Positions 1 to 11,070 are shown, counted from the stretch's first letter. The stretch is 44,691 bases of DNA from Prorocentrum cordatum (GCA_963575745.1 CAUYUJ010006297.1:10001-54691), one strand, 5' to 3'. Notes: generated by a model from the letters alone, not told the origin. A program made the numbers and translations.

Positions 1-167
1 GACCTCTTTCCTCGCCTCGGCATCCTTCTTCTGCTCATTGGCCCCTCCTCCTCCTCCTCCTCGAGATCCTCCTCCTCCCTCAGCGCTGCTCGCCGCCTGC
101 ATGGCGTCGCACGGCCGCGGCCGCACGCTGGAGCGCAGCCAGGGTTCAGCCGAGCGCGGCTGCATAT

Positions 168-560
168 AGAGAATTCACCACATTCCTACGGTCAACATTC
201 CTACGGTCAGAACTCCTACGTTGCAAATTCATACGCTCAACATTCCTACGGCGCACATTCCCACGCTCGACATTCCTACGCGTAGGAATTGGGAGCGCAG
301 GAATTCGAGGCGTAGGAGTTGGGGGCGCAGGAGTTGGGAGCGTAGGAGTTGCGAAGGAGTTGCGTAGGAGTTATTATGTGTTTCTCTTTAGGAGGCGAAG
401 GAGTTGCGAAGGAGTTGCGTAGGAAAGTGGGTGCGTAGGAGTTTGAAGTTGCGTAGGAAAGTGAGTGCGTAGGAATGCTGTGCGTGGGAAAGTGAGCGAG
501 GGAGTTAGAGTAGGAATGTCGCGCGTAGGAATGTTGCGAAGGAATGCTTTGCTATATATG
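168..560. repeat. Palindromic array of CCTACG / CGTAGG motifs
   Basis: From about 180 to 280 the plus strand repeats units such as CATTCCTACGGTCAA. From 281 to 560 the same motif runs in the opposite orientation (GCGTAGGAGTTG, GCGAAGGAGTTG). The two halves meet in a perfect 18-bp palindrome at 272-289. The segment 349-372 reappears exactly, inverted, at 3601-3624 on the far side of the minus-strand gene. The array therefore looks like the left end of a mobile element rather than an ordinary microsatellite. Confidence 0.8.
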
Positions 561-577
561 CCATCAACCCTCTGGCA

Positions 578-3113
578 TCAATCCTCTCTGGGCCGCTTAT
601 TCATGGTTCTGGGGTCGCCATCCTGGATGTTACCGTACAAGTGGGTGACTGTGTTCATGCGGCCGAGGACCTCGAAACATTGGAACACTGATTTCTCCAT
701 GGTGGCCCTGTGGGACCGTTCTGCGCACAGCCTCAAAAGATAGTTTAGAGACTCATCCACGAAAGTGTCGTACTCTGAAGGCGACCCCATGTATTCGCTC
801 CTAGGGGTGCAACAAATAAACCCCACCCCCCCCCCCCCCTCCCCCCCACGCCCCCACCTCCCCCCCCCCCCCTTCCTGTTCCCAACAGGCCCCCTTCCCT
901 GTCATCTCTTAGACAGCAATCTTTCCCGTTCCCTGACCCCGTCCACCTCCTCCGCCCACCTCCTCCTCCTCCTCCTCCTCCCCCTCCCCCTCCTCCTCCT
1001 CCTCCTCCTCCTCCTCCTCCTCCTCATCCTCCCCTTCTCCTCCTTCTAATGCTTCCAGTGGTTCAAGTTTTTAACCCCATGCTCCTTTTCGTCAGGTGCC
1101 CGAAGAGGTGGAACTTCGGAGTGAAGTGGATCTTAGCGAGGTCGCAGTTCACCAGGAAAACGACGCAACTCTCGCGCAACACTTGGTACTCCGACACTGT
1201 CGGCTTAGACTTCGCGGAGTGGTAAACCCGCATCCAAGTAAGCAGGGCCTCGCCTGCTTCAACGAGCTCCTTTCCATGCGGGACTTCGCAGCCCGATCCT
1301 ACATGATACTTCAACTTGTTGACTGCGAACTTCAGAATCTGGAAGGTTTCCGAACCTTTCAACTTGCAAATTCCTCCTCCAAAGCAGGCGCACTCCTCTC
1401 CTGGAAACATCTTCTCGTTCAGCGTTCCGATCCTATTTTCATGCGGCACCTCCTCCTCCTCATAATATGTCATGAGTTCTGCCTCAAGTCGGTTCCAAAC
1501 CGTTGATCGCGGCGCGCCCCAAGGATTTGCAAACGTGAGTCTGCGCAAGACCGCGCTGACATACCTCTGCATGCATCCAAGGTGCACCGTGTGCAACGTG
1601 TCTAGCGCGAGCGACCGCACTGGCGACGTCCCGGGCGCCGCGCTGAACAGGGGGGACCTGCGAGTAACTGAGCCTAGTTTCCGCCCCAGGCAATCGCATC
1701 TCGGTCGCCAGAACACAGCTTTGAAGGGCAAGGGTACCTTGTGAAACTCGAGAGGTATCAGGCATTCAGGAGACGGCTCAAGACGGTCACCTTCCAGCAA
1801 GCCTAAGGGCGGACAATCGGCTTTCAACAGGAGGCCTTTGTTCTTCACTGGCACCAGCAATGCCCACAGCTTCCTGCGCGTTTCTTCTGTACCCACAACT
1901 ACTTCGTGCTCGAAGGATTTACACGTTTCTTCGTACTCCTCCTCAGATCTATCTTCCCACAGCAAACCGCAATTGTTCAAAAACTCGCCGTCCACGATCG
2001 GCAGCCCATCCTTAGAACATGGGCATATCGGACAGCAGTCGTGCACGCACCCCCACCCAGTTAGGCCCATGGATTTGGCGAATTCTGCCCAGTCGCCTTT
2101 CAGCAGCACGACAGCGCTCCTGAACGAAAATTGCGTGGTGGGTTTCTCCCATGCTTCCCAGTCTGACCCGTCGTGTTTCTTGTCTGACACCGAGCCCTTT
2201 ATGAGGCATTGCAGCTGGAAGGACGCAACCTGCATCATAGAGTATATGGAGCAGTGCCCGCCACAACCACACCCGCACATTTCGCTCACCTTCATGAAGC
2301 CGAGTTGATGTCTCTTTTTGATATCATATTTATTATTGAAACGTCCAAGATGCTGCCCTCCCTCTGAATTTACAAAGCACCCTGGCGCGTGAGCTGCATG
2401 GTTATCCCCCCCTCGCTAACGCCGAATGGTTGCATGTGTTGTTCGCGTGTACTTGCGAAGGGGCGAGGGGCGGGCGGGTGAGGGGGCGGCGGAGCTGACG
2501 CAGTCGAGAGCTCGTTTCGACCAGCCGTCTGCGCCGTGTACCTTACACCATCCATGTACACTGCCAAAGGCAGTGGGTAACCTCCTCCCTCCTGTAGGCA
2601 CTCCTGGACGTGGGGGTGTTCTTGGTACACCCTATTGGACATGAAACTGCTGTAATCGCCCGTGTCACCGTACCTCAACGATTCTTGAATGTCTTTATTC
2701 TCCTCGACTTCTGCTGCGATCGAGTGGAAGACCTGCCTAAATAGGACCGTCTTGCTGCATTCATGCGAAGCCTTGCTCAGGAACGCTGGCACTCGAGCAG
2801 CGTAGAATGGCCCTCCGCCGGGCAAGTGTTTGTCCATCTCTTTTTTGCATCTGCCCGATTCAAGATCGGGCGGAAGACCGAAAGTTGACCATCTTCCTCC
2901 TGGCACATTGCATTGGGCTAGGTAACCACAGACAACACAAAAGTCTTTAGCTGATATCTTTTTGCACGAGGCCCATACAGTTAGCAGGATCTCAAAAGCC
3001 TTGCTTCCAGCAAGCCGCATCTCCTCTCCAGCCTCATTGCGTATGTACTGCCTTTTTGGCACTCCTCGGGCTGCCTTCGAGCGGCGGCGCCATTGCTTTT
3101 TTTTGGGCGCCAT
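578..3113 (-). CDS. Three-exon gene, possible transposase-like protein of a lineage-specific family
   Basis: I see three exons on the minus strand. Exon 1 starts at the ATG at 3113 (MAPKKKQWRRRSK, a basic start) and runs to about 2505, ending near VYMDGVRYTAQTAGRN. Exon 2 runs from about 2365 to 1085 and carries a Cys-rich stretch (MCGCGCGGHC), CCPICPC, DTLHTVHLGCMQRYV and, near its end, PKFHLFGHLTKR. Exon 3 runs from 800 to 578 (SEYDTFVDESLNYLLRLCAE) and ends in a stop. Joining 1085 to 800 keeps the frame, giving KRSEYMGSPSEYDTF. The D-x-x-H-x-x-x-LG and PKxHxxxH patterns recall eukaryotic cut-and-paste transposases, but this is inference and I do not recognise a named family. Inverted arrays on both sides support a mobile origin. 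The intron 1 limits are uncertain. Frame, length and conserved-looking motifs make a real gene likely; the function is open. Confidence 0.7.
801..1084 (-). other. Intron 2 of the 578-3113 gene, with AGGAGC at both ends
   Basis: On the minus strand exon 2 ends ACGAAAAG and is followed by GAGC. Exon 3 is preceded by CCCCTAG and begins GAGCG. AGGAGC occurs at both junctions (1081-1086 and 797-802), so the splice can slide within the repeat. The interior is C-rich and CCT-rich in plus orientation. A GA donor with an AG acceptor is non-canonical in most eukaryotes but reported for dinoflagellates. Confidence 0.65.
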
Positions 3114-3154
3114 CTTAGATTGAGCCAACGTTGCTGCTGCAAATACAAACGCTC

Positions 3155-3190
3155 GTCTCTCTCTCTCTCTCTCTCTCTCTCCCTCTCTCT
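3155..3190. repeat. (CT)n microsatellite
   Basis: A CT dinucleotide run just upstream of the minus-strand ATG at 3113, followed by C- and CCT-rich sequence to about 3300. It lies in the probable 5' flank of the gene. Confidence 0.9.
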
Positions 3191-3597
3191 GGCATCTCAA
3201 CCTCCTCTCCTCCTCTCTTCCCCCTCCTCTCCTCCCCCCCCCTCCTCCTCCTCTCCCCCCCCTCCCCCTCCCATCACTGCTCCTCCCGCCCTCCTCCCTC
3301 GCATGGGCCCCACGCCCACTCTCCGAAGCTCTACGTTCTACGATCTGCCTTCTCATTTTCCTGGGCACCCGCTCGCACAGTCCCATGCGGCCCCGTCCAC
3401 AGCAGGGAATGCTCAGTGCTCGGCTGCCTCGCGCTCGCGCGCCTCCCGCCGCCTGGCTCTCCCCCCTCCTCAGCAGCTGCAGCCTCGGCGCCTGGCACGA
3501 GTCACAGCCGTCGAAGGTTTGAATTTTCGGCTGGGGCCCAATCGGGCCGCTCGCGAACGCTTCCCCGCCAGAAATCCCCTCTCCCCAAAGAGGCCCC

Positions 3598-3752
3598 CCA
3601 AACTCCTACGCAACTCCTTCGCAATTCCTCCGGTACATGTTTCTCCTACGTTGTCGTTTTTTTTACATATATATATATATATATGGTTTCCTCCTCTTTC
3701 CTACGCATTCCCTCCGCCCAACATTCCTACGTAATTCCTCCGGTACATGGGC
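3598..3752. repeat. Right inverted array matching 349-423
   Basis: The 24 bases at 3601-3624 are the exact reverse complement of 349-372. The block continues with AATTCCTCCGGTACATG at about 3625 and again at about 3736, and with TTCCTACG motifs at about 3710-3732. An AT dinucleotide run lies at 3666-3683. Together with the left array it brackets the three-exon gene. Confidence 0.8.
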
Positions 3753-4028
3753 GGCTGGGCGGATGGAATTTTCGGTGAAAACCACGTCGGATCAGGTTTT
3801 TCCTGGATCGGCCCTGGATCGGATCCCATTTTCCAGAACCCCTCCTCAATTCCTCGCTCCTCCGCAAGCCTCCTGCGCTCCAGGCCTCCTGCCTCGAGCA
3901 GCCTTCCTCAGGCTTCCCGCCGCCAGCGTCTCTCCTCGGGCTTTCTGCCTGCGGCGCCTCTCTTCGAGCTTCCGCCTGCGCCTCTCCTGGGGCTTCCTGC
4001 CGTCAGCGCCTCTCCTCTCCTCGGCCTC
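3753..4028. other. Spacer, no gene seen
   Basis: Pyrimidine-rich sequence with loosely repeated GCCTCCTGC / CTTCCTGCC words. I see no coding frame with third-position GC bias and no clear repeat array. Confidence 0.4.
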
Positions 4029-7000
4029 CTAGTCCGAGTCGCTCGGGCTCTCACTTTTCTTCTGCTTCTCTTTCTTGTCCTTCTTGATCGCGGTCTTCTT
4101 GCCGCTCGATCCCTTGGGCTTCGCAGCTTCGCGCAGACGCATCTCCTCTTCGTCTCTCGCCCAAGCCTGGCGGACTAGAACCTTTGCTTCCAGGAGAAGC
4201 TCTTCGATGTCTTTCTTCCAGCCCGCCACCTTGCCACACTGTGTCTCAAACTCAGCTGCAGTCACCTGGAGGCCGCTTTTTTTCGGGGGGGGGGGGGCGT
4301 CTAAACCCGAAACCGTTGTCCTGGGCTCTGGGAGTCATGGCGAAATGGCCCCTCTCAAAATCTACACCCTCCAATCGGTTTCCCCAAATCCTCACATCCC
4401 CGCCTCGTCCCTCTTCGAATGCTCATCCAGCCGCGCCTGCTTCTTGTGCGAGGCCTCATCCGTGACCATCATCTTCTGCAGGCTCTCGCTGGCAAACAGG
4501 CTCTGCACCTGGGCACGGACGGAGGGCGGGGAGCACCATGAGATAGGATACCTTGTAAGGAGAGGTGAGCAGAAGGAGGGAGGCCAAGGAAGAGAATCAC
4601 ACGACAAGAAGATGATTTAAACACGCCCACGGGCTCAGGATGCGGGGCGAGGGGTCCGAAGAACTCCAGGGTGCACGCGCGGCGGACGAGCTGAACGGTG
4701 GAGGTGGACAGGCAGCTTCGAGGTATCAAATTCCCGAATTAATGGCAGGAGGGGCGGGCGCGAGAAGCTGACGAGCTATGGGAAGCCCATGGACGATCGG
4801 CACGCCAATCAAGGCGCCTTATTCAGCTGGTCGCCCATCGGCTTCCTCAGGTTATTCAGCTTCTCGCAGGACTTGTCGGTCTTAATGAGAGCCTCCACCT
4901 TGGATACCTCACCAAGGGCCTGCGTGTATGCCTGCTTCACGGCTCTGAACTTGGTCAGCCACTCTGGTGTTTTTTTTTTTTTTTTTTGTTGGGCTCTTTG
5001 GGCGCCTTGCCACAGTCTTTCTCCTTGACGCCGCCTTTTGATTTGCCACCGTCTTTGTCTGTTTCTTTGCCAGCCTCTTTGGTCTTCTTGCCTTTCTCAC
5101 TGTCTTTAGTCTTCTGCTCGTTGTCCGCAGTGTCTTTATCCTTCTTGTCTTTCTTTGGTTTGTCGCCCTCTTCGTCGGAGCCCGCTGCGCCCTCCTCTTC
5201 CTGATCCTCGATCTTTCTCCTCTTAGACGGTGGTTCCTCTTCTTCGTCGTCGTCTGCACCTCTCTCTCTGCTGGCCGCCGCCGCCCCATCCTCAAGAGCC
5301 GTTTCGTTCAACCACTTCTCAGTGCGAGTCCACCTTCTCGCGAATCTGTCGTTCAGTTGGTGACGCACGAGGAGAAATTCAAGGATGCCTCCCAGATCAC
5401 AGTATCTTGTGTAGATCCCGCCCATGATCGCACAACTAGTGCAATATTTAATTGCAATGGCTAGGCCAGTTGGCCCACCCCCCTTTAGCCACGCGATCCG
5501 TCCAAGCGTGCAATATTCCCCCGGAGCAGCCTCCTCTTTCTCCATGCTCTCACCCTTCTCCATTTTCACATCCTTCTTCCAATCTAAGTGGCATTTTTTT
5601 GCCCACCTAGCCCTGTATTTCTTCTGTGCCTTCCAGCCTTTCTCCTGCTTGTATTCCTCCTGGATCGTCTTGCTTGCTTCCTTCGCGCGGTTCCATCGCC
5701 CTGCAGCTTCATTGCCTTGAGTGGTGTCCAGGGTGAATTTGTACCCCGCTGCCTCCATCTTGTCGTAGTACATCTTCTCTTTTTGTCATATGCGCTTAGC
5801 TGGCCGAAGACTTCATCGAGATCCTCATCCTCGTCGTTGTCGCCATCCTTCTTCAGAAGAGCTTTGTACCTAGGATCCTTTTTCCTCATCCCTTCCACCT
5901 TCGTCAGCAGATTTGTCTTGTAAAGGTCAGCGAGCTTGGCCTGTATTACAGTGTGGGCTTCCTCCTCCGAGCGCGGAATTGCGGATTCATTCTGGATGTT
6001 TGCGATCTGCGTTTGAAGTAGCTTTACCAGGCTGCTCCCATCCGTGGCCTCAACTTGCGCAGCATCCATATTCGGGGTCGGCGCCGCAGACTCTACGGCC
6101 TGGAGGGGGCGGGAACTTCCTGGGGCGTCCTCGCGAGTTCCGTTTTGCTTCTTGGGGGGCGGTGGTTGCAGCGATTCGGATGCGTGTCGTTTGCTCTCTT
6201 GGTTTCCTGGTGCACCCACGCTTGTCAAAGATTTGGCGTCCTCTTCCAGTTGCTCCTCTTTTTTCTTGTTCTCGTGTTTCATCAGCTGCACTCTGCTTGC
6301 AACCCCTTCGACTCTTTCGAACACCTGTCTGTATTTTTGCATTAGCTGCTCGTGCTCCTCTCGTTTCTGCTGTCGCTCCTTCTTTCGCTCCTCCTTCTCC
6401 TGTTTTCTCTTCAGCTTCGCCGCTGCTTCATCCTCTTCAGCTTTTCTCATCTCCTCCTCGGCTCTCTCGTTCTCAAGTCTCATCTTTTCTTTTTCTTCTT
6501 CGCGTTCAGCTTCCATCTTTTTCCAAGCTAGGTCTATCTCTAGATCATGAAGCTGACGCTCCTTCTCCTCCTCTTCTTTGCGTTCTTTCTCATGCGCTTC
6601 GTGTTTCTTTTGGAGCTCGAAGATCGCTTCCGCCTCTTTTTGCACCCCTTCTTCATCGCACGCCGACGAATTCGACGAGTTCAGTCCTGCGCTGGGCGGC
6701 GGGGACGGGGAGCCCACAGCTCCGACTGTCCTGATTGGCGGCGTGCTTGGAGCGGGCTGTGGAGCAGATTCTCCTCCTCCGTCTGCTGCTTCCTGGCGCT
6801 TGCTCCTGCACCTGCTCCTGCCCTCGGAATCTGCCTCGGCTCCTTCTGCTGCTGATGATGCGCCTGTTCCTGCTTCCAGTCTTTTTGCAATCCCCTTTAG
6901 CCTTCTATATTCGAGCTTCTCTCCTGCGCTCAGCTGGCGGCACGACATCAACAAAACGGAGCATGGTGACTCCGGCACCGTCTGCGCTGCCTGCGGGCGA

Positions 7001-7633
7001 AGGGCGGCTGGGAAGGGTGGAAGGTGGGATTGGCGAGGGGGGTAAGTACATTATCAATCTCGTGCGTTCATCGGCGGGTCGCCTTCAGTGCTGCTTCGTG
7101 CTTTTTCTTAATGAGATCCCAGCGTTCTTTCAAGGACAGCATCTGCCCCTGTCGCGGTGATACCACCCATGCGCAGTTCTCCTCCAAGCGGAACGCGTCA
7201 TCCTCTCTCCATCTCTCTCCATATATCTCTCTCTATCTCTCTTTCTCTAACTACTTGCTCCCATACCATCGTCCGTGCCACGTACTAGCACCCATGCGCT
7301 GAATGCGTCGCAATCCCTCTAATCTATCCAATTCTTTCGCCCGCTTCCCGTCACGTGCGCCCCCCCCTTACCCTACGCCCAGTCTCCTCCTCAAGGTCGA
7401 TCGGCTCTTCAGCATCCGTGCCGTAGTAGCCAGGCGGCGGGGCAGAGTCCTGGCCGAGATCGCACCTCCCGCATGCTAATCTGCCGTCGTGGACATACCC
7501 TCTCCCTCCTCATCCTCCCCCTCCCCCTCCCTCCCACGCCTCATCGTCACTATCTTCCCCTATTCTGCTGCTGCTGCCCCACTTCGAGAGTATGCTTCAC
7601 GTCCTCAGCGTGCGAGCTGCTCGCAGCTGCCAT
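4029..7633 (-). CDS. Multi-exon gene for a long charged coiled-coil protein
   Basis: Proposed exons on the minus strand: 7633 to ~7560 (MAAASSSHAEDVKHTLEVG), ~7477-7375 (CGRCDLGQDSAPPPGYYGTD), ~7199-7058 (ENCAWVVSPRQGQMLSLKER), one long exon ~6978-4818, then 4508-4404 and 4265-4029. The long exon starts near LSAGEKLEYRRLKG and has a Glu/Lys/Arg heptad-like stretch (about 6600-6250), then MYYDKMEAAGYKF, a hydrophobic Gly-rich stretch (LAIAIKYCTSCAIMGGIYT) and an acidic/basic tail. The last two introns, 4509-4817 and 4266-4403, are GC-AG and keep the frame (DQLNK to VQSLF; KRDE to VTAAEFE). The C-terminus is Lys/Ser-rich and ends at a stop at 4029. Two frame breaks interrupt the long exon: a five-T run at 5780-5784 and an 18-T run at 4970-4987 on the plus strand. 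In each case a small change in run length restores a sensible frame. The function is unknown to me; coiled-coil scaffolding is only a guess from composition. Confidence 0.65.
4970..4987. repeat. Homopolymer T(18) inside the coding exon
   Basis: On the coding strand this is A18, read as poly-Lys. As written it leads to HQSG and a stop. One extra A, or two fewer, would continue into PEWLTKFRAVKQAYTQALGE, which has the expected GC-rich third positions. This is either a slippage allele, a consensus error or a true frameshift. Confidence 0.75.
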
Positions 7634-7977
7634 CGCGATGGCAAGGGCCCGCTGGGGCCCCGCTCAACCCCAGGTGCTGCGCCGAAGGGGGGGGGGGGGG
7701 GGTCCGCGCGCCCCTGCAAGGGGCACTTGAACCGAAACGTATCGAACGATCTCGGAGAGAAAGCCGTGCGTGATGACGACGCTAAAGACGATTTAGGTTT
7801 CACATTGTTTTTGTCCGAAGCGCGCGCACATCGCGGCAATATCTGCAAGCCGCAGGCGCGCCCCGACGGAGCGAAGCCGCATCACGCAGTCGCGCGTCTG
7901 ATCCTCATCCTTACCTCGTCCTCCTTACCTCGTCCTCAAACCTCTGCTGTCTCAGACTCCACCTCGATTCAACTTCC
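7634..7977. other. Intergenic spacer between two minus-strand genes
   Basis: A 344-bp gap between the proposed stop of the right gene (7978) and the ATG of the left gene (7633). It contains a G run at about 7687-7701. I see no promoter motif I can defend. Confidence 0.45.
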
Positions 7978-8422
7978 TCATGAGCTCCCGCTCAACAAGA
8001 GCAATGCGATGGCTTGCAACCTTTGTGATGACCACTTGCCGCTAAAAGCTTCGCACATCAACCCCCTTCGCACTATCTCTCCTTCCTCATCCCAGCTTCT
8101 AGCAATCAAAACAAGCCGCTGCCCATGCTGCAGGAAGAACCGCTAGAATCGTTCTTTCAATACAAAAAAAAAAAAAAAAGATAAAAAAAGAAAAAAAAAT
8201 AAAAAACAATTAAAAGAAAAAAAAAGAACTCAAAGTACAAAAATAAAAAGAAAATTAATAAAAAAAAAAAGAAAAAAATAGAAAAAAAAAAAAGAAAAAT
8301 AACATAGAAAAAGATAAAAAAAAAAAAAAAAAAAAAAAACAAAAAAAAAAAACAAAAAAAAAAAAAAAAAAAAAATAAAAAAAAAGAAAAAAAATAATAA
8401 CAAAAAAAATTAAGGATAAAAA

Positions 8423-8465
<43 letters not shown>

Positions 8466-10634
8466 AAAAATAAAAAAAAAACAAAAAAAAAAAAAAAAAA
8501 AAAAAAAGCTTCCTCTTTTTGGCGCCATCCTGCTCTTTCTCTGCGGGTCTCGTCTTCTTTGCCTCCTCTGCCTTCTCTGGACTGTCGCCGCTGCCGCCTG
8601 CTTTCGCCTCCTCGTCCTCTGAGCCCTTCTTTCTCTTTTTCGGAGCCTTTGCCTGATCGCCTGCTTTTGCTTTTGCTTTTCCTTTTGCCTTGCCCTTGGG
8701 TTTGCCACGTGTCTTCTCCTCTGGCGGCTTTCCCTCGCCCTCCTCCCCGTCCTCCTCCTCCTCGCCCTTATTCTCCTCAGCCTCGCCCTCACTTGATCCT
8801 GCCGGCCTCTTCCTCGCGATGTTTGGCTCGTCGTCTTCGTCCTCACTGCTGCCGCCGTCGCGTACTGGAGCGTCATCGCTCGAATCATCCACTGCAGCCT
8901 TGTCCTCGTCATCGGGTTTGACCACCGTTGTTGCTGGCTCCCTTTTCGGTCCGTCGCCATCTTCATCATCGCTACCGTCTGGGTCGCCGCCCTCGGCGGT
9001 TGAAGCAGCTGGCCTTTTGGCAGCGGGCCTCCTCATCACGGCTGCGCCCTTCTTCATCTCTCTGGCGTATTCGGCCTTTGCTTTCTCAAACCCCTCCTCG
9101 GTGAGTCTTCCCTTGGACACTGACTCGGCCCACTGCCTCATCTTGGACTCGGGATTCACGAAATAATCCTGAAGCGTCAACTGACCGAACATGGAAGCGT
9201 TTTTCCAGATCGCCAGGAAGTGTTTCTGCCCCTGATCCCTCGTGCACCGCGTCAAGGTCCAAGTTTCGCCCCCCGTGGAATAAGAGCACAGTGGCTCCTT
9301 TTTCTTTTTCTCTCCTTTTGCTTCCCGCCACTCTGTTGCCGAGACGCCCGCTACTGTCCACACAGTGCCGCCCTCCCACTCCGCCTGCACCTTATCCCCA
9401 TCCTCATCCTCGTAATGCTTCGTCGCGTACTGAGGCGGCTTCTTCGGTCTCACCCTGCACGCAGCCTCCCTTGCCCGAGTGAGGAGGAGGGGCAGGAGGA
9501 GGAGGAGGAGAGGGAGGAGGGGAAGGAGGCCCCACCCCCAACCGTCCTGCTTGGCCTTGTCCCACTCGCATGAATACTCGCTGGCGCACTCGAGACTGCG
9601 AAGCTCCTGCCCTCCCGCCCGAAGGATGGGGGCGAGGGCGGCTGGCAAACAGGGAGGTGAGTGGGGAGGTGGACGCAAGCAGAGGATCGTCTGTAACCTC
9701 TCACTGCCTCATACTCCCATCCTCCTCATCCTTCTCATGCTCATCGTTCTCTCATTCTGATCGTCTCATCCTTCCGATCCCTCCCCATCCTCCACATCCC
9801 TGGCGGCCTCGAGGAAGTGCTCCTTGAACCAGTCGGGCGGCTTGCCTTTGCCCCTGCGCGACGGGGGGGGGGGTGAGGGGAAGTGCTCCTTGAACCAGTC
9901 AGGCGGCGTCTCCTTACCCCTGACTCCCCCTCATCGCCCTCGCCCGCTTCCCCCCCCCCCCGCGCCGCCTGACTTTCAACTCCATCTGGCTGATGTGGCG
10001 GAGCATCGCTCGGACCCGCCAGCCCCGCGTGGGAGCATCCTGGCGATCGGCCCCTCTTTACTCGATCCCCCCTACCCACCGCATCCTCCCTCCCTCTTCC
10101 ATCCTGCATGCCATCCGCCAGCTATCCAATCCGCCTCCTCTTTGCCCTGTCACCCCCGCCATCGAGCAGCGGGCCTGGCGACAGCCTCTTATTATTTGCT
10201 CGCTGGCGTCTTCTGCCCAGCTTTCCCTCGTGTCGTCCAGCCTCCAGCGCTCCTCTCTGTCCTCAGCCACTGCAAGTAAGATAGACTGCAAGTTCTTTCT
10301 GGCCACCGTGCTAGCTGGACTAATAACCACACGGATGCCCTTCAGCAAGGGAGCCTGCTTCACCAGCTTCTCTGCATCAACGCTCCCCTGCGGCAGGGGG
10401 CGGCGGGGAGGGATCGGGGAAGGAGCGGGAGGAGGAACAGGAGGAGGAGGAGGAGGAGGAGGAGCACGAGGACGAGCAGGAGCAATGGGAGACACGGGAG
10501 GGGGGCAGGGAGGAGGAGGAGGAGGAGGAGGAGGAGGAGGAGGAGGAGAAGGAGGAGGAGGAGGAGAAGAAGAAGAAGAAGGGGGAGGAGGGGGAGAAGG
10601 AGGAGGAGATTGTCGAGGGGGAGGGTGCACGATA

Positions 10635-10716
<82 letters not shown>

Positions 10717-10806
10717 CGCGGGCCTCGAGATCGAGGCAGTAGTCTACGTCTTCGGCTCGTCTTATGTGCTTCAGCAGCACTGATTTGAGCTCCGCGGCTT
10801 CATCTT
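7978..10806 (-). CDS. Multi-exon gene for a Lys/Glu/Ala-rich protein with a conserved-looking core
   Basis: Clear exons on the minus strand: ~10806-10724 (ELKSVLLKHIRRAEDVDYC), 10387 to ~10190 (GSVDAEKLVKQAPLLKGIRV), ~10060-9975 (RVRAMLRHISQMELK), ~9850-9770 (PPDWFKEHFLEAARDVEDGE), ~9615-9535 (ELRSLECASEYSCEWDKAK), ~9458-8513 and 8098-7978. The large exon has KKPPQYATKHYEDEDGDK, EGGTVWTVAGVSATEWREA, GETWTLTRCTRDQ and FGQLTLQDYFVNP, then a long Asp/Glu and Lys-rich tail (KGKAKGKAKAKAG). Intron 10388-10723 is GC-AG and is filled by GGA and ACG repeats. Intron 8099-8512 is nearly pure T on the coding strand. Joining across it gives KKRSWDEEGEIVRRGLM and a stop at 7978. The true 5' end is not resolved; an ATG at 10834 is a candidate. 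I do not recognise the family. A basic, acidic, low-complexity tail would suit a nucleic-acid or chromatin-associated role, which is inference only. Confidence 0.6.
8160..8507. repeat. Degenerate poly-A tract (poly-T on the coding strand) within an intron
   Basis: About 350 bases of A broken by single G, T or C. It makes up most of the proposed intron 8099-8512. GAAGCT lies at the donor side (8507-8512) and AGAAGCT at the acceptor side (8094-8100), so the intron ends carry a short direct repeat. An extreme pyrimidine tract ahead of an AG acceptor is compatible with splicing. Confidence 0.7.
9811..9907 (-). repeat. Partial duplication of an exon segment
   Basis: AAGTGCTCCTTGAACCAGTC followed by GGCGGC at about 9819-9845 recurs with one change at about 9881-9907. 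On the minus strand both copies encode PPDWFKEHF. The downstream copy continues as LEAARDVEDGE and looks like the intact exon. The upstream copy soon enters C-rich sequence, so it may be an alternative or dead exon. Confidence 0.65.
10428..10714. repeat. (GGA)n and (ACG)n microsatellites inside an intron
   Basis: GGA repeats run to about 10615, then ACG repeats from about 10635 to 10714. Both lie inside the GC-AG intron 10388-10723 of the minus-strand gene. Confidence 0.85.
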
Positions 10807-10834
10807 CTTATTCTGCCCCTAGCTTTCTCGACAT

Positions 10835-11068
10835 GCTGGCCCTCTCCTCTGGCCTCTGGGCTCCTGGCCTCTCCTCTGGCCTCTGGCTCCTGGCCTCTGG
10901 CTCCTGGCCTCTGGCTCATGGCCTCTCCTCCTGGCACTCCTCTGGCCTCTCCTCCTGGCCCTCCTCTGGCCTCTCCTAGGCCTCCTCTGGCCTCTCCTGG
11001 GCCTCCTCGAGGCCGCCCTGGCCTCCTCGAGGCCGCCCTGGCCTCCTCGAGGCCGTCCTGGCCTTTCG
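10835..11068. repeat. CCTCTGGCCTCCTGG minisatellite
   Basis: Imperfect tandem units of CCTCTGG, CTCCTGG and CCTCGAGGCCG fill this stretch upstream of the minus-strand gene. Long open frames here on both strands are a by-product of the repeat. Confidence 0.8.
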
Positions 11069-11070
11069 GC

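Noticed and set aside
8157-8507. Poly-Phe coding frames
   Set aside because: They come from the poly-A tract, which is better explained as intron sequence of the minus-strand gene.
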